From Zizania palustris (taxonomy: Eukaryota; Streptophyta; Magnoliopsida; Poales; Poaceae): 64,000 nucleotides of DNA. The notes under the pieces were generated by a model. The model saw only the letters and a list, made by a program, of their open reading frames with translations. It did not search any database and was not told the DNA's origin. Positions 32,515 through 43,781 of this stretch are shown piece by piece. The first letter of the stretch is position 1; each line of letters begins with the position of its first letter. The stretch spans positions 9,058,342 through 9,122,341 of the forward strand of contig JAAALK010000289.1 in assembly GCA_019279435.1 (NCBI GenBank). Direction: 5' to 3'. The translations under genes were made by a program, and so were the position numbers.

Positions 32515-34059
32515 TCAGGATCCCTGGTGATCTGAAGTCACCTCGCCGGAGTCAGCAGCTGGCACCTCTGGACTCGATTGAGGGGGCTCGATCGAAGTGG
32601 AAGAAGTGATCAGAGGTCCGCCCTCATCCTCAGTCGAAGTCTCAGAAGGTGTGGGCTCTGCAGGAGGTGCAGAAGGCCCACCCTCATCAACAGCTGGAGT
32701 ATCCTCATCTTCCTCGAAGATGGACTCTCCGAGCTCACCATCACCAAAAAGCTCAAAAGAAGGAGTTAAAGAAGGCAAGGACTCATCAAAAGAAGCCTCG
32801 CAAGTCTCGACAAGCTGCTGGGATTCGAGGTTCCAAACACGGAAACCTCGAGAATGCAATGCATAACCAAGAAAAACTCCGTCCCAGCAACGAGACTCAA
32901 ACTTGTCCAAATGCCCTCCCTTCTTGAGGACAAAGCACTTGCAGCCAAATGCTCGCAAGTGGCTCACCTTGGGCTGTCTGCCAAACCACAACTCGTATGA
33001 GGTCTTACCTAGGTAAGCTCTAAGAAAAATGCTGTTGGCCAGATAGCAAGCCGTGTTCATGGCTTCAGCCCAAAAACGCCTAGGAGTCCTGTGCTCATCG
33101 AGCATCGTACTGGCCATCTCGACTAGCGTGCGGTTCTTTCGTTCCACAACGCCGTTCTGTGGGGGAGTGTAAGGTGCAGAAAACTGATGGTCCAGACCCT
33201 GATCACTACAGAAGCTGATGAACTGAGAGTTCTTGAACTCAGAGCCGTTGTCGGAGCGAATTGCTCGCATTCGACCATTGTTCTCATTCTTCAGCTTCAA
33301 AATCAGGTCATGCACAAAATGAAAAATTTCATCCTTAGACTCCAAGAAGAAAACCCACGAGAAACGAGAAAAATCGTCAACAATCACAAGTGCGTACCAC
33401 TTCCCACCGACTGAGCGTACCTGAGCTAGACCGACAGTGTCCATGTGTAACAGCTCGCCTGGATACGAAGTCATCACCTGCGTCACAGGTGAGCGAGAAG
33501 CGGTAACCATTTTCCCGTGACGACAGGGATGGCAAACTAGATCTTTCTCCATTTTAAGCTTGGGCAATCCTCGGATGAGGTCCATAGAGCATAACCTGAC
33601 TAGCAGATCAAAACTCAAATGACCTAACCTCCTATGCCACTTCCAGAGCTCAGAAGAAGATCCAGCAATCAAACAGCGAGAAAGGCCAAAAGAACTAGAG
33701 AAGTCAATTCGAAAAACTTTACCGAAAGGTAAGATCTGGCAAATCAAAGACCCTCTAGAATCAAACATAGAAGAATTGCCCCTCTTAAAAAGCACCTCCA
33801 AACCATCCTCAAGAAGTTGCGAAACAGAAATCAAATTGAAGTTCAAGATTCCAACCAAGGGAACGTTCTTCAAAGAAAAATGGTCTGAAATGCGAATTGA
33901 GCCAATGCCACTTACTTTTCCTTGACCACTATTCCCGAAGGTGATGTACTCTTTGGATCTCGGGGGAGTGAGACTGGAGAACCATCTGCGATGTCCCGTC
34001 ATGTGGCGAGAGCATCCTGAGTCCATGATCCAAACGTCCTTCAGTCCCCGATCCTGCAC
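32515..34059 (-). CDS. pol: S4 protease-integrase, 514-codon open frame
   Basis: This is the best-preserved copia pol segment here. In order: protease WIMDSGCSRHMTG (residues 9-21); GAG-pre-integrase WKWHRRLGHLSFDLL with CHPCRHGKM (HHCC zinc site, about 145-185); and the integrase core with catalytic acids in LHMDTVG, RSDNGSEF and NGVVERKNR, the last two separated by 35 residues (D-D35-E). The YELWFGRQPKVSHLRAFGCK and CWDGVFLGYALHSRGFRVWN blocks follow, then an acidic proline/serine-rich hinge leading to RT. The ATG used is internal; in the element it would be read as part of a gag-pol polyprotein. Confidence 0.92.
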   Translation of the reverse strand: MQDRGLKDVWIMDSGCSRHMTGHRRWFSSLTPPRSKEYITFGNSGQGKVSGIGSIRISDHFSLKNVPLVGILNFNLISVSQLLEDGLEVLFKRGNSSMFDSRGSLICQILPFGKVFRIDFSSSFGLSRCLIAGSSSELWKWHRRLGHLSFDLLVRLCSMDLIRGLPKLKMEKDLVCHPCRHGKMVTASRSPVTQVMTSYPGELLHMDTVGLAQVRSVGGKWYALVIVDDFSRFSWVFFLESKDEIFHFVHDLILKLKNENNGRMRAIRSDNGSEFKNSQFISFCSDQGLDHQFSAPYTPPQNGVVERKNRTLVEMASTMLDEHRTPRRFWAEAMNTACYLANSIFLRAYLGKTSYELWFGRQPKVSHLRAFGCKCFVLKKGGHLDKFESRCWDGVFLGYALHSRGFRVWNLESQQLVETCEASFDESLPSLTPSFELFGDGELGESIFEEDEDTPAVDEGGPSAPPAEPTPSETSTEDEGGPLITSSTSIEPPQSSPEVPAADSGEVTSDHQGS

Positions 34060-36231
34060 AATCAGTGGTTGTAAGTGGGAGCAAATGGTCCGGCACCGGG
34101 TTTAGCAAAAGAGCTAAACCAGTGTCGAGCCATCTGCTCAAAAGACGGAAAGCAGAAATCATCAGAAAAGTTTGGACCAAAACGCGGCTCAAAGCGCGGT
34201 CCTTGGTTTTGCCTGAAACCTCAGCCACGAGGTCCAGGACCGTAGCCAAAACGGCCTGGAGCTCTGCCGGAACGAACACCACCATCTAGAGTAACGGCAT
34301 GAAAGCCGTCTCCCCTACCACCACCTACACGACGCGGCCTAGCCTCCAGGCTCTCCCCGCGTCGAGGAACTCTCAGTCTACCACCCTGCTGGTAGAACTG
34401 CTCCTGACCACCACGAGCTCTCTCAGCTCTCTCAACCCGCTTCCTCCCGAAGCAAAACTCCGCAAGATGACCGTCTCTCTGACAATACTCACAATGGTAG
34501 GTGGGCTTCTTGAGATGTGGTTGAGGCTTAGAGTTTTTGGGCTTAGCAGCGATTTTTGTTGTCTTCTTGGGCTGAGAGGGTCCGGGAAGAGAGTATAGAG
34601 GAGTGTGGAGGTGTTTGGGCTTTGGAACCCAGATAGATTTCTTGGGTGGAGCTTTGGGTGGTTCATGGATCACTCCATCCTTGGGCTGACAAGCCTGGGA
34701 AGACTTAGTGGAGTGAGTCTTAGGGTATCTCTGCTCAGGAGTCATTTTACTCCACTCCACTGCCCGGCTAATGGCACTCTCGAAGTCAGCCTTGGTGTAG
34801 GTGTAACCTACCCCATACCCATCCTGCCTCTTGAACTGCTAGATCATCATGCCGAGCTGTGGCTCTCTGGCACTGATCCAACTCAGGATATAACGGGGGT
34901 AAAAGTTCTCATTCTGAGAATCAGCTAGCTCCTCTCTCAAGGAAGCTAGTACCTCCACCTGAGACAAGTAGGTCTCACACTCGCTATCTACCTGGACAGA
35001 CTTCTCGGCTTTTAGCTTAATCAACTCAAGTCTAAGAGACAGACAGTTCTCACAGACAGTGGGTGGAACTGACAGTGTCTCAAGCTCTAGCCTAGTCTGC
35101 GCAAGCTCAGCTCTCACTCTCTCCAAATCACCCAAATGCACATCGCCCTTGGCTTTCAGCTCAGCTAAGACAACTAGATGAGATGGGCAATCAGCACAAG
35201 GTGCGACGACAGTGGCTTGAGCATCTTTCAGCTCCAGCTGAGCGCTTTCAAGCTCAGTGGCCAAAGCGTCCCTCTCATCAACCCTTTCTGTGTACCTGGA
35301 CTTCAGAGTCGACAAGTCACACAGAAGCACCTCACACTTTGGGCACTCACTGCTATCTCCCAAGCAGGGGGAAGAAGATAGACTCTCAATTCTGTCGTTG
35401 GCTACGGCAAGCTCACTTTCTAACTCATCTATCCTCTTCTTGGCCCCCCTAAGCAGTTTTTCCCGATATTTCAACTCCTGATGATTGGTCTCAAGTAAAT
35501 CAACAATTTCGCGTTCATAGGATGATACCTTGTTATCGTCATCATCGGAGTCATCGGAGGAGCTCTTTTCTTCCTTATCCCCAAGAGCCATTGAGCAGAA
35601 GCTCTTGCGGGATCTTCGGCGGTAATGTGAGCGGCTCTTCGGTCTGTCCCCGAAGGCCATGAAGCAAAGGCCCGCTGGATCATCGTTGTCCTTCCCCTTC
35701 CTGATGATGATCTCCTCATTGCTTGAGCTCGATGAAGAGGAAGAAGACGTGGACCGCTTGGAGTAGCTCTTCTCCATCTCAGCGAAGAAGGCCTTGTCGC
35801 GCTTCTTGTTCTCTCGCCGGTAGTCCTTCAGGGCCTTTCTGAAGAATCTAGTCTTTGGCTTGCCCTTGTTGAAAGAGGAGCTGTCGTGCTTGCCGGAGTC
35901 GTGGAAGCCACCATCGGTGCCCTTCTTGAGTCCATTGCACTTGGGGCAGTCGGTGATGAAGTGTCCTGGATCACCACACTCAAAGCACCCGGATTTTGTG
36001 CCGTGTCTCTTGAACATTCTTTTGTCATAAACACGACGCACCCGGTTGTTAAAAAGACACAAATCATCATCTCCCAATGACTCAAGCTGGTCCTCAGTGA
36101 TAGACATCAAAGAGAACCCAACACAACTCACAGAAGAGGGATCAACAGAAGGTGTATCAAGGGTCAGAGACTTTGATCTAGAGCCAGTGAGATTTGATCT
36201 CAACTGGGTATCAACCTCGGTGGCCTTCAGC
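34060..36231 (-). pseudogene. gag: S4 gag, N-terminally deleted
   Basis: A 454-codon open run (36203-34839) holds the end of the capsid region (SVSCVGFSLMSITEDQLESL) and an intact first knuckle CFECGDPGHFITDC. Next are a serine/acidic low-complexity hinge (9 serines in a row) and a coiled coil with CxxC pairs (CPKC, CADC, CENC). After a TAG near 34840 the frame continues (34760-34221) with the second knuckle CEYCQRDGHLAEFC and an RGG-like tail. The first roughly 200 codons, the primer site and about 95 bp of the LTR end were lost in one deletion ending at 36231/36232. Confidence 0.88.
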
Positions 36232-38055
36232 AGACTTGGCAGCGAAAAGCAAACAGATCAACAAAGCTAAAAATAATCTAGCCTAAAAACGACCAGTGTC
36301 CTAATCGAAAAGAAACCAACACAGTGCTAATAGGCAGATGAACAAATTAATCAAGACAAGAGTATTTGAGCTCAATAAAAAGAAACATCACTGACATTTA
36401 ACCTCAATATTAAGCAAATCAAGGTGAAGTTTACTATCAAAGAAAAATGACTGGTTCGAAGTCTATGACACAAGATTCGAAGTATAAAGACTGGCTTCAA
36501 AACAGCTTCGAAAACCTTCGAAGTAAGCTTCGGACTCTGTTAAGCTTCGGAGTTCACAGCAACAAATGTCGAAGCCAACAGGCATACTTCGAAGACTGAC
36601 TTTGTTTGAGAGGTCTACTGCGTTCACACTTTGAGGTGGGACTGCGGAGCTCAAAGTCTACTCTCGAAGCCTGAACTGTCGAAGGCTACTTCGAACATGC
36701 CGAAGTATGCAAGACAGCCTTCGAAACGAACTTCGTAGAGCCGAAGTTTGCTTTTAAAACAGCTACGGAAATAGTGACTGCCGAAGCCCTCGAACTAGCT
36801 ATGACAGAAGAAAAATCGTTTCGAAGCAACCTTCGCACACAGAACATGTGACTCCCGTAGCCTGGTCTTGCAGCGATGACAGAGCAAATAAAAGAAAACA
36901 GCTGACAAACTTCGAGAAGCGCACACCCTGCACCTCCTATTCTACGGACTCCATAGACGAAGTTAACATTGAGCAGCTGAGCAGCAAACACAAATCAGAA
37001 TACACATAGCGTGTAAAACAAGTGAACCAAAAAAAACGGAGGCTAGAAGACTCCTCTGCACAGCCTAGATCTGAACATCCTATACTCCCTTGCGCATGCA
37101 AACCAGAAACTAGCACAACTAGGCTACAAAAAGAAACAATAGAGAAAAGAAAACTGCAGCTATAAACTGGTTCTATTCATAGCACCTGACTAAGACAAGA
37201 CCACACACAACAAGTAGCAACTTTCAGCAGATTTCAGAGCATCTTTTAATTAACAAGGATATCACACTAGAAGCCGCACTATTCATCTTGCGCATGCTAG
37301 CAAGATAAACATATTTCTTAAAAACGGCTGCAAAAATGCTTCCTTCTCGATGCACAAAATAACTCAAGATAGAATAAAGAAACCTGTTTAGAAGATTTCT
37401 TGAACCCGATGCTATTTCAGTCGGACTCGCGATGAGCAGGAATGAACTTTAATGCGGCGGTGCACAGAAACAGGGAAGGTGGGATGAACTCTGAAATTTT
37501 TAATTAAAGTGAGTTAACCCTAACCCTAGGGATTGGGGAAAATGCAGAAATACCCCTAGGGTTGTTTACAGACACTGAAATAAATGGAAAAGACCAAACT
37601 GCCCTTAGGATGTTTTTACAGACTCGACTGACTGACAGTGGGCCTAAGGACAAAATAGAAAACTCCTATTTACAGATAACTTGTCCGGAAGCGGAGCTTT
37701 CGTAGCGACTACGGCTTCTCTTCTTGACAGTCCGATGCGAGATCATCGGTTGTCAGTTTTGCGCCGAAACTGACCAAGCCTCCACCGACTTTGCACCAGG
37801 TACCCGGATTGGGCCGGCCCGATTCCACAGCTCTCTCAGCCCGGCAATCACTCACCGCCCGTGTACCTGAGTCAATCCTGGTCAACAGCCCAGTGGGTCC
37901 TCTGCCCGACAGTCGCTCGCTGCCCGTGTACCTGAGTCACACGCGGCCCAGACGCAGCAGGTCTTCTCTCTCATTTCAGTCCTCTTTGACTATCGTTGAC
38001 AATGACTCATCACTTTTGGAGCCATGAGGCCCACGCTATTCAGCATGGCTCCTCA
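36232..38055 (-). repeat. S4 5' LTR, truncated and divergent
   Basis: It is collinear with the other S LTRs from AGACTTGGCAG (36232) to GGCTCCTCA (38055) but lacks the last 95 bp or so. It has a run of internal differences, including loss of about 80 bp near 37902 and of the region around the usual TATA box near 37535. It is clearly more diverged than the other LTRs and very rich in TTCGAAG motifs (36450-36800). It abuts S2 RT sequence at 38056. Confidence 0.88.
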
Positions 38056-39561
38056 GTGGATAAAATTCTCTTCTTGCTCAAAGATGCTTCAGAATTTTTA
38101 GTTGCTCAGATTTACGTGGACGATATTATTTTTGGTGGTACCAATAATGAACTTGTGTCCAAGTTTTCTAAGCAAATGCACAGTTAGTTTTAGATGAGAC
38201 TCATGGGTGAGCTCAAGTACTTCTCAGGGCTCCAGATCAAGCAGACCAAGGATGGAACCTTCATCCACCAGGGTAAGTACAGTCGAGACATGTTGAAGAA
38301 GTTCGACTTTGGTGGAGAACTGAAGCCTCAGATGACCCCAATGGGCACATCTGGTGGCCTGGACAAGGACGAGAGCGGCATCAAGGTCAATGAGAGAGAG
38401 TTTCGAGGGATGATTGTTTCACTACTGTACTTGACAACGACGAGGCCAGACATACAGTTCGCCGTGGGACTGTGCGCGTGCTTCCAGTCTTCACCTCGCG
38501 CGTCTCATCGGCAAGCTGTCAAGCGCATTTTCAGGTATCTCACCTATGCGCCCGATCTCGGTCTTTACTATTCAGCATCATCATCTCATGATTTATCTGG
38601 CTTTTCGGATGCCGATTTTGGTGGGTGCCGGTTGGATCGCAAGTCGACTTCCGATACTTGCCAGTTTCTCGGTTCTTCTCTTGTCTCTTGGTCTTCTCGA
38701 AAACAATCTGGAGTTGCTCTTTCGACCACTGAGGCTGAGTATGTAGCTGCTGCTAGCTGCTGCTCACAGTTGGTTTGGATGATTTCCACTTTGCGAGATT
38801 TTGGGTTGTTCTTTCCTACCAGAGTTCCTTTGTTTTGCGACAGCACTAGTGCTATTAGTGTACGGAAAAACCCATGTCTCCATTCAAAAACCAAACACAT
38901 TGATGTGCGCTTTCACTTTCTGCGGGATCAGTATGAGAAAGGTGTCATTGACCTTGTTCATGTTGATACCTGTTGGCGTAAAAGATTACGCTAACAGGTT
39001 TCTGAAAGTTAGAAACTAACAAACGAAGTGTTTGCGAAGTAAACTATTTCAAGCCTCCGAAAGGATAATAGCTCAAAACAGTTCGAAGATGTATATTGAA
39101 TAACTTCTATCCGATCCCTATTGCAGGGTAAAACGGGGTGTATTTATAGGCCCAAACATTAAGGAAAATACCTTTTTACCCCTCTATTACAACCGACATA
39201 GTGAAACTATTCGATACCCCCTAATAGGGCTAAAATGGTAAAAGACTAGTCTAATGAGAAAGAAGATAAGTCTTCCATCCTAGCTGGAAAAAAGACTCTC
39301 TAAAGAGTCCACGTTCGAAGATATACTTCAAACTAGCATTCGCCTTCAAGCTTCGAATCCTATCCAAAGCACTCCCGAAATTAGACATCAAAAGCCTTTG
39401 ATTAAATCTCCTGCCTCTGTCTTGTCTCAACAATGGCTTTGAGGATGAAGTATTTTCCCCCAACAATACCCATCATCAGTTGGCTGACATTTTCACCAAA
39501 CCCCTAGATCAATCTACTTTTGAGCGTTTACGAGGGGATTTGTGTGTTGTGTATCCTTTCT
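38056..39561 (+). pseudogene. pol: S2 reverse transcriptase (3' part)-RNase H, split by a solo LTR
   Basis: It starts abruptly inside RT at VDKILFLLKDASEF and has the catalytic YVDD at 38113-38124. A TAG and a shift occur around 38187-38192. It is then open through DMLKKFDFGGELKPQMTPMG, GMIVSLLYLTTTRPDIQFAV and RNase H (SGFSDADFGGCRLDRKST, STTEAEYVAAASC, LFCDSTSAISV). The frame is cut in VHVDT at 38970 by a 495-bp LTR and resumes at HQLADIFTKPLDQSTFERLR (39472 on), ending near 39561. It is the most complete copia RNase H in the window. Confidence 0.9.
38971..39465 (-). mobile_element. Solo Tat LTR (495 bp) in S2 RNase H
   Basis: In reverse orientation it runs from TGTTGGGGGAAAATACTTC to TTTTACGCCAACA, the same family as 6634-7128. 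It is flanked by the exact duplication ATACC (38966-38970 and 39466-39470); the S3 and S4 copies of this site are uninterrupted. A lone LTR with its duplication is what remains after the two LTRs of a full element recombine. No primer site or polypurine tract is beside it. Confidence 0.95.
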
Positions 39562-40924
39562 AGGATATTTTGCGTCAGTTTTCTTTCTTCTTTACTCTTT
39601 TCTTGAGTCTTTTTGTGTGTGTTCATATCATACATATTCACATATCACACTTTTGAGCTTGCTTCTGTTATATGATTGAACTACTTTACTTATTCTAGCT
39701 GGTACAAGCTTTTGATTACTTGTCCATGATCATGCTTTGTTTAAATTCACATGATATATCTGATATCTGTCATATGCATGGCTTTTATGCTTTAAACTTG
39801 GAAAATGATCACCATTGCTTCTGGTAACTAGCATGAGTAGGCTTAGTGCTTTTGCTATCTGTTACATGCGTTGTAGCTAGTTCCTCACATAGATGCAGAT
39901 ATGCAACATGGACATCTTTATGCTTTAACATGGAAAATGTGCTATAAAAATGATAAAAATCAAAAATAAATGAAAAGATCCAAGTGGGTTTGCTTTGTCA
40001 CATTGCATTGTTCTGGACTGCTTACCATAGCACTTTTGGTATGAACTAGGACAGTGTAGTGTATGCCAAGACCAATGTCTTAAGCTTCCGATGGTCCAGT
40101 CCTGGCCTAGGCTTGACATGGTCGGTTAGCATAAGGTTTGACATGCAAATAACCCTTGGCACAAATGAAAAAGAAAAAGAAAAAGCCTGAAAAGTGAATT
40201 GATAACAAGTTTGCTGAAGCACTTTGTTTTGGAAAATGCTTATCTTGGTAGATATCGGCTAGCTTCTGCATTTCATTCTTTACCTTGCGTGTCAACTGGA
40301 AAATGTGGTGATGTTTTTCTTTGCAAAAATTGAAAAATGTGTGCTAATGACTTTCTTTAGATATCATCTGTTGCACTGATCATGCCATGTGTCTTAGACA
40401 GTATGTCTTTTGCTGTACTTGTTAGATGTTGTAAATTGCAGTAAATCATATCTGAGAAACATGGTTTCTTCACTCCACCTGCACCCTAGTTACCTTCATT
40501 GCATATTTTGAGGGGGAGTTGCTTTTCAGGGGGAGTGAGGGTCTCTTTAGAGTGCATTTTAGTCTCGCTTGATGAGTTCAGTTGTCAACAAGGGGGAGAT
40601 ATTTTGGGAGAAGAGTTTAAGGGGGAGTTTTGGCTTTCTCTGGGATTTGTTTCAGGGGTAGTTTTTGTCCCATTTGTCCTTACTCTTTTGATATCCTTGT
40701 TGATGATTCTGAGATTGCACTCGTTTTGAGCTTTTTATCTTTGGTTAACCATAAATGACCGCTTCTTGCTTTTTGTTTGGCTTTTGGTCATTAGGGTTAA
40801 ACTTTTAAATTATTTTCTTCTTCTTTGTTTTCTTGTGCTTTGTTTTCGTGTTTCCACATGTGTTCGCAGGTACTAAAGAGCTGAAGAAGTGAAGTGTTGA
40901 CAATGCACTCATCAAGGGGGAGAT
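39562..40924 (+). other. S2 3' region with at least five polypurine tracts
   Basis: AGGGGGAG-type tracts lie at about 40511, 40528, 40591, 40621 and 40915, the last directly bordering the LTR. A degenerate one (CAGGGGTAG) is near 40653. A small hydrophobic frame (40499-40729) overlaps them. The first kilobase has no coding signal. The arrangement mirrors S3 and S4 and fits Sireviruses. Confidence 0.78.
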
Positions 40925-42953
40925 TGAGGAGCCATGCTGAATAGCGTGGGCCTCATGGCTTCAGATGTGATGAGTCATTGTCAACGATAGTCAAAGAGGA
41001 CAGAAGAAAAGAGAAGACCTGTTGTATCTGGGACGCGTGTGACTCAGGTACATCGGCAGCGAGCGACTGTCGGGCAGAGGTGCCGTGAAGTCGGGCTGGC
41101 CCAATCGGTGTACATGGCCAAGAGCAGCAGAAGACCCATTGGGCTGTTGACCAGGATTGACTTAGGTACACGGGCGGTGAGCGATTGCCGGGCTGAGAAA
41201 GCTGCAGAGTCGGGCCAGCCCTATCCGGGTACCTGGTGCAAAGTCGGTGGAGGCTTTGTCAGTTTTGGCGCAAAACTGACGACCGCTGATTTTGTATCGG
41301 ACTGTCCAGAAGAGAAGTCGTAGTCGCTATGAAAGATTAGCTTCCGGATAAGTCATATGTAAATAGGAATTTTCTATTTTGTCCCTAGGCCCATAGTCAG
41401 TCAGTTGTGTCTGTAAAAATATCCTAAGGGCAGTTTAGTCTTTTCCTTTTATTTCAGCATCTGTAAAAACCCTAAGGGGCTGGTGGAATATTCGTAGCTA
41501 TTGGGCGGCCTATAAATAGGGCCCCAATCCCTAGGGTTAGGTTACCCTTTCAAGAAATCACTTTTTAATCATCCCTTGGGTCATCTCTCTCTGGTTTTGT
41601 GCGCCACCGGGCTCGTGCTCATGCAATGTTTATTCCTGCATTCCTTCTGTTCTTCATGATGCTGTGAGGTTCTATTCTCTATTCATGTCTTTTGGTGTGC
41701 AGCGATTTTTGTGGATCTGAAGCTTCGTTGTTCGTGCGCCTATTGTTTATTCCTGAGCTCATGCACTTCTCTGTTGGTTCTTGTTCAACGGGCTGAATAC
41801 TAGTTCTACTAGCTTGTTCCTGTGACAAGTAGTACTAGTTTCCTAAAGCAGCAGTACGCTAGTACTCTAACTTTGCTTTTTCCAGCATAGCTTTTTGATC
41901 GAGTAGACAGGGCGTACTCTTTCTCTGGCTGTTTCTGGCGAAGCCCTCTTTTTTTAAGTCCTTCAGATCGGTAGAACAGGCTTCAACCTGACTTCTTCGA
42001 AGGCGTTGCTAGGACTCCGAACTCGAATTGTGAATTTAGCTTCGAAGTATGCTCTGTGTTTAGTGTTTATTCTTTGACATACTTCGGCACCTTTGCGAAG
42101 CATACTTCGACAGGCTTCGAAGTTAACTTCGAAGCATGTCTCTCTGGTAGACTTCGCTCGGGGTGTGTTTTCTGAGAAAATTGTTCTACTATTGTAATCT
42201 TCGTCGATCTCTTGGGAGAGCATCAACACACTTCGGTTCAAAGCTGGTCTAAGGTGCGAAGGTTTCAACTTCGGTAGTCATACCTCGATCAAGCTAACTT
42301 CGAAGGTAGAGTGTAGGCTTCGATTTGGTCTTGTTGGTGTGTGTTTGGCTTCGCTTCTCTTTCGAAGGTTGCTTTTCTGTGAACTTTGTTCGAAGCTTTC
42401 TGATCGAAGTATAGGCTTTGAAGTACTCAGTTCGAAGCAGGCTTCGATAATTTCATACTTCGCACCGAAGCATACTTCGCATTATGTCACTCGAACTAGG
42501 CTAGACTCAACAAACCTCCACCATTTCATCGATAAACTTCGCTAGTCTTCGACATTCTTCTCCGAAGTAGGCTTCTACACAGCAAAGCAGGCTTCGACAC
42601 TGCGAAGCAGTCTTCGACACTGCGAAGCAGGCTTTGTCAAGTATCGAACAGGAGACAAATTTTGAAGAGTAGCTTCTCATCTCATTCTATGTGCACTTAG
42701 ATTGCTTTACTGAGAAGTTAGATCTGCCATGTTTTGAATATTTCGTTTATCTGCATATTAGCACTGTATTGGTGTTCCTCTGTCTAGGACACCGGTCGTT
42801 TCTAGGCTAGATATTGTTTGGATTAGGCGATATGTTCATGTTTTGCTCCACAGTCTTTTGAGGAGCGTTGGGTGTTGAGGAGCAGGCCATTGATTCGAAA
42901 GAATTTTTAGGCGCCCATTCACCCCCCCTCTGGTCGCTACTTTCGGTCCTACA
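40925..42953 (+). repeat. S2 3' LTR (2029 bp)
   Basis: It runs from TGAGGAGCCATGC to TCCTACA, with the TATA box at 41511-41518 and the 22-bp palindrome at 42114-42135. It is followed by GAGGT (42954-42958), matching GAAGT on the left side of S2 with one change. It matches the 5' LTR far better than the S3 or S4 LTRs, which confirms the pairing. Confidence 0.93.
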
Positions 42954-43560
42954 GAGGTCCCCTCGGACCTCCGGAGCAAGATCTACGAATACGGTTGAGG
43001 TCGGAGGACCTTCTATAGTTCCCCCACCTCAGACACCCGAAGTAAATATTCTTCCTCGAGCGTACGAAGCCCCTTCAGGGACTCTGTCTATGCTTCGAAC
43101 CGACGGAGCTTCTCCTCTAGCTCCGACTGTACTCCGAACTGACCTGTTCAGTTCTCAAGACTCGAAAGCTCCTTCCAGAAGAAATGAAGATAGCCTTGGC
43201 GACCCATATGGCCAGTCTCCAAGCCGAAGTGACAAGGTGGAGGCAGGAAGCGGCAGATATGCTTCGTCCTCAAGTTATCCCTATCATTCCAGAGGGGCCT
43301 CAAGACGATGATCCTCTTTTTATCCCGAAGCCCCCGAGAATCCTTCCTTTGATAGCGAGTCTCCGCTGCACCACGATTTACAAAAGGTGTGCTTCGACCC
43401 CAAGTTCAAAACTTCGAAGCTCTCTAAGTACTCTGGGAAGAAGATCTAGGGGAGTTCTCTCATTCGTATGCTTTGGCGATTGAAGCCAACGCAGGGGTTT
43501 GAGATACCATGGCCAAGTTCTTCCCCCTTGCACTCGAAGGAGTTGCTTTGCGTTGGTTCT
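42954..43560 (+). pseudogene. gag: T2 gag, second part, between S2 and T3
   Basis: After the duplication, gag continues from 42959 in the frame left at 7233 (SPRTSGARSTNTVEVGG). A shift near 43180 leads into MKIALATHMASLQAEVTRW, and another near 43325 into PSFDSESPLHHDLQ. The Tat gag core (SKLSKYSGKK; MAKFFPLALEGVALRWF) follows and is cut at RWF by T3. The last five bases, GTTCT (43556-43560), are the T3 target duplication. Confidence 0.82.
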
Positions 43561-43781
43561 TGTTGGAGGAAAATGCATCATCTTCAGGATTACTATTACA
43601 ACAAGACGAAGACATGATATTTAGCTGAAGTTCTACAATGTCCAACTCCGGACTTCCCTGGGTCAAGTTCCAAGATTCGAGGTGAACTCTAGTTCGGAGA
43701 ATATCTTCGAACGAAGACTCTTAAGAGAACCTCTTTGCCAGCTAAGATGGAAGGCTTATCTTCTTTATCATTAAATTAGTC
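43561..43781 (+). repeat. T3 5' LTR, first 221 bp only
   Basis: It starts TGTTGGAGGAAAATGC and follows the 3' LTR (53020 on) to TTAAATTAGTC. It then jumps into gag (AATTAGAACCTGGGAG) through a two-base TC overlap. The deletion removed the promoter, the primer site and the start of gag, so T3 could not be transcribed from its own LTR. Confidence 0.9.

Larger units (their letters stand above)
17839..38055 (-). mobile_element. S3/S4: minus-strand Sirevirus tandem LTR-internal-LTR-internal-LTR inside S2
   Basis: Three same-facing LTRs (17839-19966, 27328-29500, 36232-38055) alternate with two internal regions (S3 19967-27327, S4 29501-36231), all on the minus strand. Outer flanks do not match each other (AAAGA left, GTGGA right). 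The host S2 jumps from gag on the left to RT on the right. This fits two separate insertions into S2 that recombined through their LTRs, deleting the S2 DNA between them. The middle LTR shows the mixed sequence this predicts. Confidence 0.8.
7234..42953 (+). mobile_element. S2: plus-strand Sirevirus-type copia inserted in T2 gag
   Basis: The two LTRs (7234-9217 and 40925-42953) share start TGAGGAGCCATGC and end TCCTACA, and are closely alike along their length. Flanks are GAAGT (7229-7233) and GAGGT (42954-42958), a 5-bp target duplication with one change. Remaining internal parts are the primer site, gag (9283-9653 and 17403-17838), RT-RNase H (38056-39561, itself interrupted) and the multi-polypurine 3' region. 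Gag's end, protease, integrase and the first part of RT are gone, replaced by the S3/S4 tandem. Confidence 0.9.

Noticed and set aside
43561..43781. An independent solo LTR in T2 gag
   Set aside because: Its target duplication partner (GTTCT) lies after the LTR at 53514, so it is the truncated 5' LTR of T3.
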